Source: Paracoccaceae bacterium (GTDB lineage Bacteria; Pseudomonadota; Alphaproteobacteria; Rhodobacterales; Rhodobacteraceae). From it: DNA of 10,795 nucleotides. The position numbers and the translations under genes were made by a program. The notes below the pieces were generated by a model, which was not told the DNA's origin, did no database searches, and saw only the letters and a program-made list of their open reading frames with translations. Shown piece by piece: positions 1 through 10,577 of the stretch (position 1 is the first letter of the stretch; each line of letters begins with the position of its first letter). The stretch covers positions 1 to 10,795 of the forward strand of contig PXES01000286.1 of the NCBI GenBank assembly GCA_003564655.1, given 5' to 3'.

Positions 1-37
1 CCCTCATAAATCCTGCCATAGACGGGAGTGAACAATT

Positions 38-154
38 TCTCCGAGGCATTCCTCGGGCGATATTGGAAAATGCCCGTATGGACATTCGCTCGGGTGCGCA
101 TGCGCCCGACAAAACGAGCCGGAGGGGCAACCCTCTGATAACTGGAGAGACCCT
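38..154 (+). promoter_or_regulatory. rplJ 5' leader, candidate L10 autoregulatory leader
   Basis: Three hairpins can be drawn just before rplJ. The first pairs CCGAGG (41-46) with CCTCGG (51-56) over a CATT loop. The second pairs CGGGTGC (91-97) with GCGCCCG (102-108) over GCAT; it can extend by GCT (88-90) with AGC (117-119), leaving a one-sided A-rich internal loop at 109-116. The third pairs GGAGGG (121-126) with CCCTCT (131-136) over a GCAA tetraloop and lies 8 bases before the ribosome binding site. In many bacteria the L10-(L12) complex binds the rplJ leader and represses translation; a stem with an asymmetric A-rich internal loop is typical of that binding site. The hairpins are seen, the function is inferred from position. 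I find no convincing promoter in bases 1-37; the operon promoter may lie upstream of the window. Confidence 0.5.
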
Positions 155-670
155 GTGGATAGAGCCCAGAAAGAGAAAGTGGTCGAGGAACTCGGCCAGA
201 TCTTCGAAAGCTCTGGCGTGGTTGTGGTTGCACAATACGCCGGCCTCACGGTTGCCGAGATGCAGGTCCTGCGCGCGCAGATGCGTGATGCGGGCGGGGC
301 CGTTCGCGTCGCGAAGAACAGGCTCGCCAAGATCGCCCTGGAAGGAAAGCCTTGCGCAAGCATCGGCTCGCTTCTGACAGGGATGACGGTTCTCGCCTAT
401 TCCGAAGATCCCGTTGCCGCGGCAAAGGTGATCGAGGATTACGCCAAGCAAAACCCCAAACTGGTGGTGATTGGCGGTGCCATGGGCGAAACCGCGCTTG
501 ACCCGGCAGGTGTCAAGGCTGTGGCAGCAATGCCCTCGCGCGAGGAGCTTATCGCTTCGATCGTGGGTTGCATCGGTGCCCCTGCTTCGAACATCGCGGG
601 TGCGATCGGCGCGCCGGCATCGAACATCGCAAGCATCCTCACCACGCTCGAGGAACGCGAGGCGGCATAG
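155..670 (+). CDS. rplJ: 50S ribosomal protein L10
   Basis: L10 (uL10) forms the base of the ribosomal stalk: its N-terminal globular domain binds 23S rRNA with L11, and its C-terminal helix carries the L7/L12 dimers that recruit translation factors. The product is 171 aa, normal for the family. It begins MDRAQKEKVVEELGQIF and has the typical RVAKNRLAKIAL segment at residues 51-62. The start is a GTG at 155, preceded by GGAG (144-147) with 7 bases of spacing; there is no competing ATG at this place and the N-terminus matches alphaproteobacterial L10 as I know it. Residues 140-161 hold an 11-residue motif in tandem (IGAPASNIAGA, then IGAPASNIASI) within the L12-binding tail. The gene is first in the rplJ-rplL-rpoB-rpoC operon, 72 bp before rplL, and is probably under translational feedback through its own leader. 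Confidence 0.97.
   Translation: MDRAQKEKVVEELGQIFESSGVVVVAQYAGLTVAEMQVLRAQMRDAGGAVRVAKNRLAKIALEGKPCASIGSLLTGMTVLAYSEDPVAAAKVIEDYAKQNPKLVVIGGAMGETALDPAGVKAVAAMPSREELIASIVGCIGAPASNIAGAIGAPASNIASILTTLEEREAA
572..637 (+). repeat. 33-bp tandem repeat coding an 11-residue motif in L10
   Basis: Two adjacent 33-bp units (572-604 and 605-637) encode IGAPASNIAGA and IGAPASNIASI. The protein copies differ in only two positions, while the DNA copies differ at several synonymous sites (for example CCT against CCG and GCT against GCA). The duplication is therefore old and kept by selection on the protein. It sits in the C-terminal helix of L10 where L7/L12 dimers dock. Confidence 0.8.
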
Positions 671-742
671 GCAATCATGGGACGGTCGGTGCAGTCGCGC
701 ACGCGTCGGACCCTCATACCCTGACAGAATGGAACGGAAAAA

Positions 743-1120
743 ATGGCTGATCTGAAAGCACTTGCAGAGCAAATCGTGAACCTCACGCTGCTCGAAGCCC
801 AGGAACTGAAAACGATCCTGAAAGACGAGTACGGCATCGAGCCCGCAGCGGGCGGTGCCGTGATGATGGCTGGCCCCGCTGGCGATGCTGGCCCCGCCGA
901 GGAAGAAAAGACCGAATTCGACGTCATCCTCGTCGAGGCTGGCGCCAACAAGATCTCGGTCATCAAGGAAGTCCGCGGCATCACAGGCCTGGGCCTGAAA
1001 GAGGCCAAGGATCTGGTCGAGGCCGGCGGCAAGCCCGTGAAGGAAGGCGCTCCGAAAGAGGAAGCCGAAGAGATCAAGAAGAAGCTCGAGGACGCTGGTG
1101 CCAAGGTCGAGCTGAAATAA
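743..1120 (+). CDS. rplL: 50S ribosomal protein L7/L12
   Basis: L7/L12 (bL12) is the multicopy stalk protein that contacts EF-G, EF-Tu, IF2 and release factors and stimulates their GTPase activity. The 125-aa product shows the three usual parts: an N-terminal dimerisation domain (about residues 1-33, with LAEQIVNLTLLEAQELK), a flexible Ala/Gly/Pro-rich hinge (about 34-53) and a C-terminal factor-binding domain (about 54-125). The last holds EKTEFDVIL, the NKISVIKEVR helix at 69-78 and the near-invariant GLGLKEAKDLVE at 82-93. The ATG at 743 follows a purine-rich stretch with GGAA at 731-734 and CGGA at 735-738, a modest ribosome binding site. Strong expression relative to rpoB is expected; a terminator-like hairpin 39 bp after its stop can cap read-through. 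Confidence 0.98.
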   Translation: MADLKALAEQIVNLTLLEAQELKTILKDEYGIEPAAGGAVMMAGPAGDAGPAEEEKTEFDVILVEAGANKISVIKEVRGITGLGLKEAKDLVEAGGKPVKEGAPKEEAEEIKKKLEDAGAKVELK

Positions 1121-1159
1121 GCGACCGGGATGCGCGGCATCTCGACCGTTTGAAATCGC

Positions 1160-1189
1160 AACTGGGGCCGGATATCTCTGGCCCCAGTT
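1160..1189 (+). terminator. attenuator hairpin between rplL and rpoB
   Basis: A perfect 10-bp stem pairs AACTGGGGCC (1160-1169) with GGCCCCAGTT (1180-1189) over a 10-base loop containing GATATC. It is followed by T and then CGCGCTTGTT, so the T tract is weak. In E. coli the rplL-rpoB gap holds a partial terminator that reduces polymerase-subunit transcription relative to the ribosomal proteins; the same position and form suggest the same role here. Partial rather than full termination is inferred, because rpoB and rpoC have no other obvious promoter. Confidence 0.7.
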
Positions 1190-1200
1190 TCGCGCTTGTT

Positions 1201-1246
1201 CTGGACAGCGCTTTGCAACTCCCACGATCTGCAAAGCGTTGTCCAG
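1201..1246 (+). other. 17-bp long-stem hairpin, candidate RNase III processing site
   Basis: The left arm at 1201-1217 (CTGGACAGCGCTTTGCA) pairs with the right arm at 1230-1246 (TGCAAAGCGTTGTCCAG). The 17 pairs include a single G-U wobble, and the loop is 12 bases. It starts 11 bases after the attenuator. No T tract follows (GGGAAG does), so it is not a second classical terminator. E. coli has an RNase III cut site in the equivalent gap, so mRNA processing that separates the rplL and rpoBC messages is the leading reading. A dispersed palindromic repeat element is an alternative. The remaining 1247-1361 shows only small stems (for example 1268-1273 with 1282-1287) and no convincing gene. Confidence 0.65.
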
Positions 1247-1361
1247 GGGAAGTGCATGGCCCGGGATCGCGCCTGTGGGATGGCGCGCGGGAATAGGGCC
1301 CACACCCGTTTCGCAAGCGGCCGGCGGCTGAGGCCCGACAGCCCGCCCGCCCGCGAAGAGC

Positions 1362-1371
1362 AGGAAAGGTG
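1362..1371 (+). promoter_or_regulatory. rpoB ribosome binding region deciding the start
   Basis: The purine stretch AGGAAAGGTG precedes rpoB. Its AAGGTG part (1366-1371) lies 9 bases before the ATG at 1381, a normal spacing. An in-frame GTG at 1369 would have AGGA only 3 bases upstream and would add four residues (MTAL) not usual at the RpoB N-terminus. ATG 1381 is therefore preferred. Confidence 0.65.
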
Positions 1372-1380
1372 ACCGCGCTC

Positions 1381-4300
1381 ATGGCATCCTATGTTGGCCA
1401 GAAACGTATCCGCAAGATGTTCGGCAAGATCCGCGAAGTGCTGGAGATGCCGAATCTGATCGAGATTCAGAAGTCCTCTTACGATCTGTTCCTCCGTTCG
1501 GGGGACGCCGACGCGCCGCTCGACGGCGAGGGGATGATGGGTGTGTTCCAGTCGGTCTTTCCGATCAAGGATTTCAACGAGACCGCGACGCTGGAATTCG
1601 TCAAGTACGATCTGGAAAAGCCGAAATACGATATCGACGAGTGCATGCAGCGCGACATGACCTATGCCGCGCCGCTGAAGGTGACGCTGCGGCTGATCGT
1701 GTTCGATGTCGATGAGGATACCGGCGCCAAATCGGTGAAGGACATCAAGGAACAGGACGTGTTCATGGGCGACATGCCGCTCATGACGCCGAACGGCACC
1801 TTTGTCGTCAACGGCACCGAGCGCGTGGTGGTCAGCCAGATGCACCGCTCTCCGGGCGTGTTCTTCGACCACGACCAGGGCAAGACGCACTCCTCGGGCA
1901 AGCTGTTGTTCACCTGCCGGATCATCCCCTATCGCGGCTCGTGGCTGGATTTCGAGTTCGACGCCAAGGATCTTGTCTTCGCCCGGATCGACCGCCGCCG
2001 CAAACTGCCGGTGACGACGCTGCTCTATGCGCTTGGCATGGATCAGAACGAGATCATGCGGACTTATTACAACACGGTCAGCTACTCGCTGAAGAAGAAC
2101 AAGGGCTGGGTCACCAAGTTCTTCCCTGAACGTGTGCGCGGCACACGCCCGACCATGGATCTGGTCGATGCCGGCACTGGCGAGGTGATCTGCAAGGCCG
2201 GCGACAAGATGACCCCGCGCGCCGTCAAGAAGCTGATCGACGAGGGCAAGGTCACCGACCTGCTGGTGCCGTTCGAGTATATCACCGGCCGTTTCGTCGC
2301 CCATGACATCATCAACGAGGAAACCGGCGAGATCTATGTCGAGGCCGGGGACGAACTGACCTGGGACGTGGACAAGGATGGCGAGGTCAAGGGCGGCACG
2401 CTCAAGACCTTGCTCGACAATGGCATTACCGAGATCGAGGTGCTCGATATCGATGGTGTCAATGTCGGCCCGTATATCCGCAATACCATGGCCGCCGACA
2501 AGAACTGGAACCGCGACACGGCGCTGATGGATATCTACCGCGTCATGCGTCCGGGCGAGCCACCGACCGTCGACACGGCCTCGGCGCTGTTCGACCAGCT
2601 TTTCTTCGACTCCGAACGCTATGACCTGTCGGCCGTGGGCCGGGTCAAGATGAACATGCGCCTGCAACTCGATGCGCCCGACACGCTGCGCACCCTGCGG
2701 CCCGAGGACATCGCCGCCTGCGTCCGCGCGCTGGTGGAGTTGCGCGACGGCAAGGGCGAAGTCGATGACATCGACCACCTGGGCAACCGCCGTGTGCGGT
2801 CGGTGGGCGAACTGATGGAAAACCAGTATCGCGTCGGCCTGTTGCGGATGGAGCGCGCGATCAAGGAGCGCATGTCCTCGGTCGAGATCGACACGGTGAT
2901 GCCGCAGGACCTGATCAACGCCAAACCGGCCGCAGCGGCGGTGCGTGAATTCTTCGGCTCCTCGCAGCTCTCGCAATTCATGGACCAGACCAACCCGCTG
3001 TCGGAAGTGACGCACAAGCGCCGTCTGTCGGCGCTTGGGCCGGGCGGTCTGACCCGCGAGCGCGCGGGCTTCGAGGTGCGCGACGTGCACCCCACCCATT
3101 ACGGCCGCATGTGCCCGATCGAGACGCCGGAAGGGCAGAACATCGGCCTGATCAACAGCCTCGCCACCTTCGCCCGCGTGAACAAGTATGGCTTCATCGA
3201 GACGCCTTATCGCAAGGTTGCCAACGGGCAGGTCACCGATGAGGTGATCTATCTGAGCGCCACCGAAGAGCAGCGCCACACGGTTGCACAGGCCAATGCG
3301 CAGCTCGATGCCGAGGGGCGCTTCGTCAATGACCTCGTGTCCACGCGGACCGGGGGCGACTTCATGCTGAACCCGTCCGACTCGGTCGATCTGATTGACG
3401 TGTCGCCGAAGCAGCTTGTCTCGGTCGCGGCCTCGCTGATTCCGTTTCTGGAAAACGACGACGCCAACCGTGCGCTGATGGGCTCGAACATGATGCGTCA
3501 GGCGGTGCCGCTGCTGCAGGCGGATTCGCCGCTGGTCGGCACCGGGATCGAGGGTGTCGTGGCCCGGGACTCGGGCGCGGCCATCATGGCGCGGCGTGCC
3601 GGTGTCATCGACCAGGTCGACGCACAGCGGATCGTTGTGCGCGCGACCGAGATGCTGGAGCCAGGCGAGCCGGGCGTCGACATCTACCGCCTGCGCAAGT
3701 TCAAGCGCTCGAACCAGTCGTCCTGCATCAACCAGCGCCCGCTGGTGAAGGTGGGCGATGCGGTGACGCGCGGCGAGGTGATCGCCGACGGCCCCTGCAC
3801 CGACATGGGCGAGCTGGCCGTCGGCCGGAATGTCGTCGTCGCCTTCATGCCGTGGAACGGCTACAACTACGAGGACTCGATCCTGATCTCGGAGCGCATC
3901 CTCAAGGATGACGTCTTCACCTCGATCCACATCGACGAGTATGAGATCGCGGCGCGCGACACCAAGCTCGGCCCGGAAGAAATCACCCGCGACATTCCCA
4001 ATGTCGGCGAGGAAGCGTTGCGCAACCTCGACGAGGCCGGGATCGTCTATGTCGGCGCCGAGGGGCAGGCCGGGGACATTCTGGTCGGCAAGGTCACGCC
4101 CAAGGGCGAAAGCCCAATGACACCGGAAGAAAAGCTGCTGCGTGCGATCTTCGGCGAGAAAGCCAGCGATGTGCGCGATACCTCGTTGCGGCTGCCGCCG
4201 GGGGCATATGGCACGATTGTCGAGGTGCGGGTCTTCAACCGCCACGGGGTCGAGAAGGACGAGCGCGCGCTGCAGATCGAGCGCGAGGAAATCGAGCGCC

Positions 4301-5514
4301 TGTCGCGCGACCGCGATGACGAGCTGGAAATCCTCGAGCGCAACATCTACGGGCGGCTGAAACAGCTCATCCACGGCAAGGTCGCGGTCAAGGGGCCGAA
4401 AGGCGTCAAGGCCAACTCGCCGATCACCGACGAGTTGCTCGACAGTCTGAGCCGTGGCCAGTGGTGGCAGCTTGCGCTGGCCGACGAGGCCGAGGCGCAG
4501 GAGGGCGAGGCGCTGAACGCACTTTACGACCAGCAGAAGCGCCAGCTTCAGGCCCGTTTCGACGACAAGGTCGAGAAGGTGCGGCGCGGCGACGACCTGC
4601 CGCCGGGCGTGATGAAGATGGTCAAGGTCTTTGTCGCCGTGAAGCGCAAGCTGCAAGCCGGTGACAAGATGGCAGGACGGCACGGCAACAAGGGCGTCAT
4701 CTCCAAGGTCGTCCCGATGGAGGACATGCCCTTCCTCGCCGATGGCACGACGGTCGATCTGGTCCTGAACCCGCTGGGTGTGCCCAGCCGCATGAATGTG
4801 GGTCAGATTCTGGAAACCCATATGGGCTGGGCGCTGCGCGGTCTGGGCTTGCAGATCGACGAGGCGTTGCAGGAGTACCGCCGCTCAGGCGACATGGCCC
4901 CGGTGCGCGAGGCGATGCGCATCGGCTATGGCGACGACTTCTATGGCGAGGTCTTCGAGGGCATGGCCGATGAGCAACTGGCCGAATCCGCCGCGACCGT
5001 CACGCGCGGGGTGCCCATCGGCACGCCGGTCTTTGACGGCGCGAAAGAGCCCGATGTCAACGACGCGCTGTCGCGGGCGGGCTTCGATACATCGGGCCAG
5101 TCCATCGTCTTCGACGGCCGCACCGGCGAGCAGTTCTCGCGACCCGTGACTGTGGGCGTGAAATACATGCTCAAGCTGCACCATCTGGTCGATGACAAGC
5201 TGCACGCGCGCTCGACCGGGCCCTACAGCCTGGTCACCCAGCAACCGCTGGGCGGCAAGGCGCAGTTCGGTGGCCAGCGTCTGGGCGAGATGGAGGTCTG
5301 GGCGCTCGAAGCCTATGGCGCGGCCTACACGCTTCAGGAAATGCTGACGGTGAAGTCGGATGACGTCGCGGGCCGGACCAAGGTCTATGAGAGCATCGTC
5401 AAGGGCGAGGACAATTTCGAGGCCGGCGTGCCCGAATCCTTCAACGTGCTGGTGAAGGAAGTCCGTGGCCTCGGCCTGAACATGGAACTCCTGGATTCGG
5501 AGGAGGAGGGGTAG
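1381..5514 (+). CDS. rpoB: DNA-directed RNA polymerase subunit beta
   Basis: RpoB is the beta subunit of the core RNA polymerase and forms one side of the active-site cleft. From ATG 1381 the product is 1377 aa, full length for an alphaproteobacterium, beginning MASYVGQKRIRKMFGKIREV. Rifampicin cluster I lies at about residues 526-557 (GSSQLSQFMDQ...THKRRLSALGPGGL), with the drug-sensitive residues D535, H545 and S550 (E. coli D516, H526, S531). PIETPEG follows with glutamine at 586 where E. coli has proline 567. Active-site features are GYNYEDSI at 827-834 and DKMAGRHGNKG at 1095-1105, with lysines 1096 and 1104 (E. coli K1065 and K1073). The C-terminal clamp-anchor segment GGKAQFGGQRLGEMEVWALE starts at 1291. 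The frame is intact. The gene lies 54 bp before rpoC and is probably expressed by read-through of the attenuator upstream. Confidence 0.99.
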   Translation: MASYVGQKRIRKMFGKIREVLEMPNLIEIQKSSYDLFLRSGDADAPLDGEGMMGVFQSVFPIKDFNETATLEFVKYDLEKPKYDIDECMQRDMTYAAPLKVTLRLIVFDVDEDTGAKSVKDIKEQDVFMGDMPLMTPNGTFVVNGTERVVVSQMHRSPGVFFDHDQGKTHSSGKLLFTCRIIPYRGSWLDFEFDAKDLVFARIDRRRKLPVTTLLYALGMDQNEIMRTYYNTVSYSLKKNKGWVTKFFPERVRGTRPTMDLVDAGTGEVICKAGDKMTPRAVKKLIDEGKVTDLLVPFEYITGRFVAHDIINEETGEIYVEAGDELTWDVDKDGEVKGGTLKTLLDNGITEIEVLDIDGVNVGPYIRNTMAADKNWNRDTALMDIYRVMRPGEPPTVDTASALFDQLFFDSERYDLSAVGRVKMNMRLQLDAPDTLRTLRPEDIAACVRALVELRDGKGEVDDIDHLGNRRVRSVGELMENQYRVGLLRMERAIKERMSSVEIDTVMPQDLINAKPAAAAVREFFGSSQLSQFMDQTNPLSEVTHKRRLSALGPGGLTRERAGFEVRDVHPTHYGRMCPIETPEGQNIGLINSLATFARVNKYGFIETPYRKVANGQVTDEVIYLSATEEQRHTVAQANAQLDAEGRFVNDLVSTRTGGDFMLNPSDSVDLIDVSPKQLVSVAASLIPFLENDDANRALMGSNMMRQAVPLLQADSPLVGTGIEGVVARDSGAAIMARRAGVIDQVDAQRIVVRATEMLEPGEPGVDIYRLRKFKRSNQSSCINQRPLVKVGDAVTRGEVIADGPCTDMGELAVGRNVVVAFMPWNGYNYEDSILISERILKDDVFTSIHIDEYEIAARDTKLGPEEITRDIPNVGEEALRNLDEAGIVYVGAEGQAGDILVGKVTPKGESPMTPEEKLLRAIFGEKASDVRDTSLRLPPGAYGTIVEVRVFNRHGVEKDERALQIEREEIERLSRDRDDELEILERNIYGRLKQLIHGKVAVKGPKGVKANSPITDELLDSLSRGQWWQLALADEAEAQEGEALNALYDQQKRQLQARFDDKVEKVRRGDDLPPGVMKMVKVFVAVKRKLQAGDKMAGRHGNKGVISKVVPMEDMPFLADGTTVDLVLNPLGVPSRMNVGQILETHMGWALRGLGLQIDEALQEYRRSGDMAPVREAMRIGYGDDFYGEVFEGMADEQLAESAATVTRGVPIGTPVFDGAKEPDVNDALSRAGFDTSGQSIVFDGRTGEQFSRPVTVGVKYMLKLHHLVDDKLHARSTGPYSLVTQQPLGGKAQFGGQRLGEMEVWALEAYGAAYTLQEMLTVKSDDVAGRTKVYESIVKGEDNFEAGVPESFNVLVKEVRGLGLNMELLDSEEEG

Positions 5515-5568
5515 GGGCGTCCGCGCCCCGCCTCACACCTTCCAGCCGAGCCTTTCAAGGATAGACAG

Positions 5569-9798
<4,230 letters not shown>

Positions 9799-9811
9799 GC
9801 TTGCTTTGCAT

Positions 9812-9832
9812 CGCGCTGTCTGCGGCAGCGCG
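9812..9832 (+). other. first hairpin after rpoC
   Basis: CGCGCTG (9812-9818) pairs with CAGCGCG (9826-9832); an inner T-G and C-G pair can shorten the loop to three bases. It begins 14 bases after the rpoC stop and lacks a following T tract (TCTCCTAG). It may protect the mRNA 3' end or assist the terminator just downstream. Confidence 0.5.
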
Positions 9833-9846
9833 TCTCCTAGATCACG

Positions 9847-9880
9847 ACAGGGGCCGGGCGAAAGCTCGGCCCCTGTTCAT
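9847..9880 (+). terminator. rpoBC operon terminator with GAAA tetraloop
   Basis: A 13-bp stem pairs ACAGGGGCCGGGC (9847-9859) with GCTCGGCCCCTGT (9864-9876), with one G-U wobble, closed by a GAAA tetraloop (9860-9863), a very stable loop type. The sequence after it is TCATTGGGTTCGGGTTTTT, so the T-run is displaced and the immediate tail is only moderately T-rich, as is common in high-G+C genomes. Its position 48 bases after rpoC and before a convergent gene makes it the likely operon end. Confidence 0.8.
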
Positions 9881-9968
9881 TGGGTTCGGGTTTTTGCCCG
9901 GCCGAGCCTGCGGGGATGGTGCATGGCGCGCGCAGGGCGAGGTTGGCCCGGCTTGGTGGGGTGACGCA

Positions 9969-10008
9969 GCCGGGGGCCGCTTCATCAGCATGAAACGCCG
10001 CCCCTGGC
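9969..10008 (-). terminator. hairpin at the 3' end of the convergent 129-aa gene
   Basis: The element begins directly after the stop codon of the - strand gene. The outer arms are GCCGGGGGC (9969-9977) and GCCCCTGGC with its preceding G (10000-10008). The inner arms CGCTTCAT (9978-9985) and ATGAAACG (9990-9997) enclose a CAGC loop; two bases (9998-9999) are bulged. Each strand's RNA has one mismatch and one wobble, so it can fold in both directions. No T tract follows on the - strand, so termination is plausible but not certain. Confidence 0.5.
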
Positions 10009-10398
10009 CTAATCGGTGTCACCCGGGTCGATCTCGATCCGGTCGGCGACCTCGGGCGCGATCAGTCCGGCATGCAGCGTCAGCAGGATCAGCTTGGCAT
10101 CCAGCGTGTCGCCGTCCTCGAGCGCGGCTTCCAAGCGCTCGTCCGTCCGGTCGGCAGCCTCAGGGCTGTTGCTGTCGGCAAACTGTTCATGCCCAAGGAC
10201 ACAATAGCCAAGGAGTTGTGCCGCCTCTGCAAGGAAAGCATCCTGCGCGTCAGCCGAGACGTGTCTTTTCCTGAGCTGGATCACGGTCAGCTTGACGGGT
10301 TCCGGCACCAGCAGCGGGTGCAGGCCTGCGCCCCGGAGCGCGTCATCAAGCGCCCGCATCGCGCTTGACCGGCCCAGCATGTCGAAGAGGCGAAACAT
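10009..10398 (-). CDS. hypothetical protein, 129 aa
   Basis: I do not recognise this protein with confidence. The product is 129 aa, clearly acidic overall and probably mostly alpha-helical. It has no signal peptide and no convincing membrane segment, so it should be cytoplasmic. It starts MFRLFDMLGRSSAMRALDDAL, has a segment GLHPLLVPEPVKLTV (25-39), a basic patch QLRKRH (41-46), a segment LLGYCVLGHEQF (62-73) and a hydrophobic helix LDAKLILLTLHAGLI (99-113). The coding strand keeps the G+C-rich third-position bias of the neighbours, and a hairpin abuts its stop codon; both support a real gene. No good ribosome binding site precedes the ATG (upstream is GATCGGGC). It converges on rpoC and diverges from the phosphate-binding protein gene, so a PhoB link is possible but not shown. 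A Rhodobacterales-restricted conserved protein is my best guess. Confidence 0.7.
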   Translation of the reverse strand: MFRLFDMLGRSSAMRALDDALRGAGLHPLLVPEPVKLTVIQLRKRHVSADAQDAFLAEAAQLLGYCVLGHEQFADSNSPEAADRTDERLEAALEDGDTLDAKLILLTLHAGLIAPEVADRIEIDPGDTD

Positions 10399-10468
10399 GC
10401 CCGATCTGTATCAGGTCTTGTGGCGCGTCACATCTGCAATCTGGACCGTCGCTGCATCTATGGTCCCG

Positions 10469-10479
10469 CCCCCCCCCCC
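10469..10479. repeat. 11-base C homopolymer
   Basis: Eleven consecutive C (11 G on the - strand), flanked by CCCG and GCCCG, lie about 71 bp upstream of the 129-aa gene. Tracts of this length are prone to slippage and also to sequencing or assembly error, so the exact count may not be reliable. Confidence 0.85.
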
Positions 10480-10494
10480 GCCCGCACCGCAGCA

Positions 10495-10515
10495 TGGCCG
10501 GGTGATCCCCGGCCA
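10495..10515. other. 8-bp GC-rich hairpin in the divergent region
   Basis: TGGCCGGG (10495-10502) pairs with CCCGGCCA (10508-10515) over a five-base TGATC loop. No T tract follows on either strand, so it is not a classical terminator. Role unknown. Confidence 0.4.
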
Positions 10516-10577
10516 CCGTCGTGATCATGTCCGCGCCGAAATGCGCGGCCCCCGCGCCTTGTGAAATTAATGATCGG

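Larger units (their letters stand above)
10399..10577. other. divergent intergenic region without an accepted gene
   Basis: This stretch lies between the 129-aa gene and the PhoB box. It contains an 11-C run (10469-10479), a GC-rich hairpin (10495-10515) and an AT-rich patch (10562-10574, AAATTAATGATC nearby) that could hold a - strand -10 element for the 129-aa gene. Short frames cross it on both strands but none has a ribosome binding site or a recognisable product. Confidence 0.5.

Noticed and set aside
4..363. A 119-codon - strand frame over the leader and start of rplJ
   Set aside because: It lies antisense to a certain gene and to structured leader RNA, with Cys/Ser/Thr-rich composition typical of an out-of-frame translation.
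1369..1380. GTG at 1369 as an alternative rpoB start
   Set aside because: AGGA would be only 3 bases away, and the four extra residues do not fit the usual RpoB N-terminus. ATG 1381 has AAGGTG at good spacing.
1121..1380. A small gene in the rplL-rpoB gap
   Set aside because: Open frames here are short, lack ribosome binding sites and overlap two strong hairpins.
439..4821. A 1460-codon open frame on the - strand across rplJ, rplL and rpoB
   Set aside because: Over rpoB it is in exact antisense register, where a stop needs a sense codon TTA, CTA or TCA. These are rare in this G+C-rich genome, so the openness follows from codon bias. The frame ends at TCA codons such as 4885-4887, the translation is low-complexity His/Arg/Asp/Leu text, and L10, L7/L12 and RpoB are certain.
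10397..10564. A short + strand frame with a polyproline run
   Set aside because: The prolines come from the C homopolymer. There is no ribosome binding site, and composition after the tract is not like the neighbouring genes.
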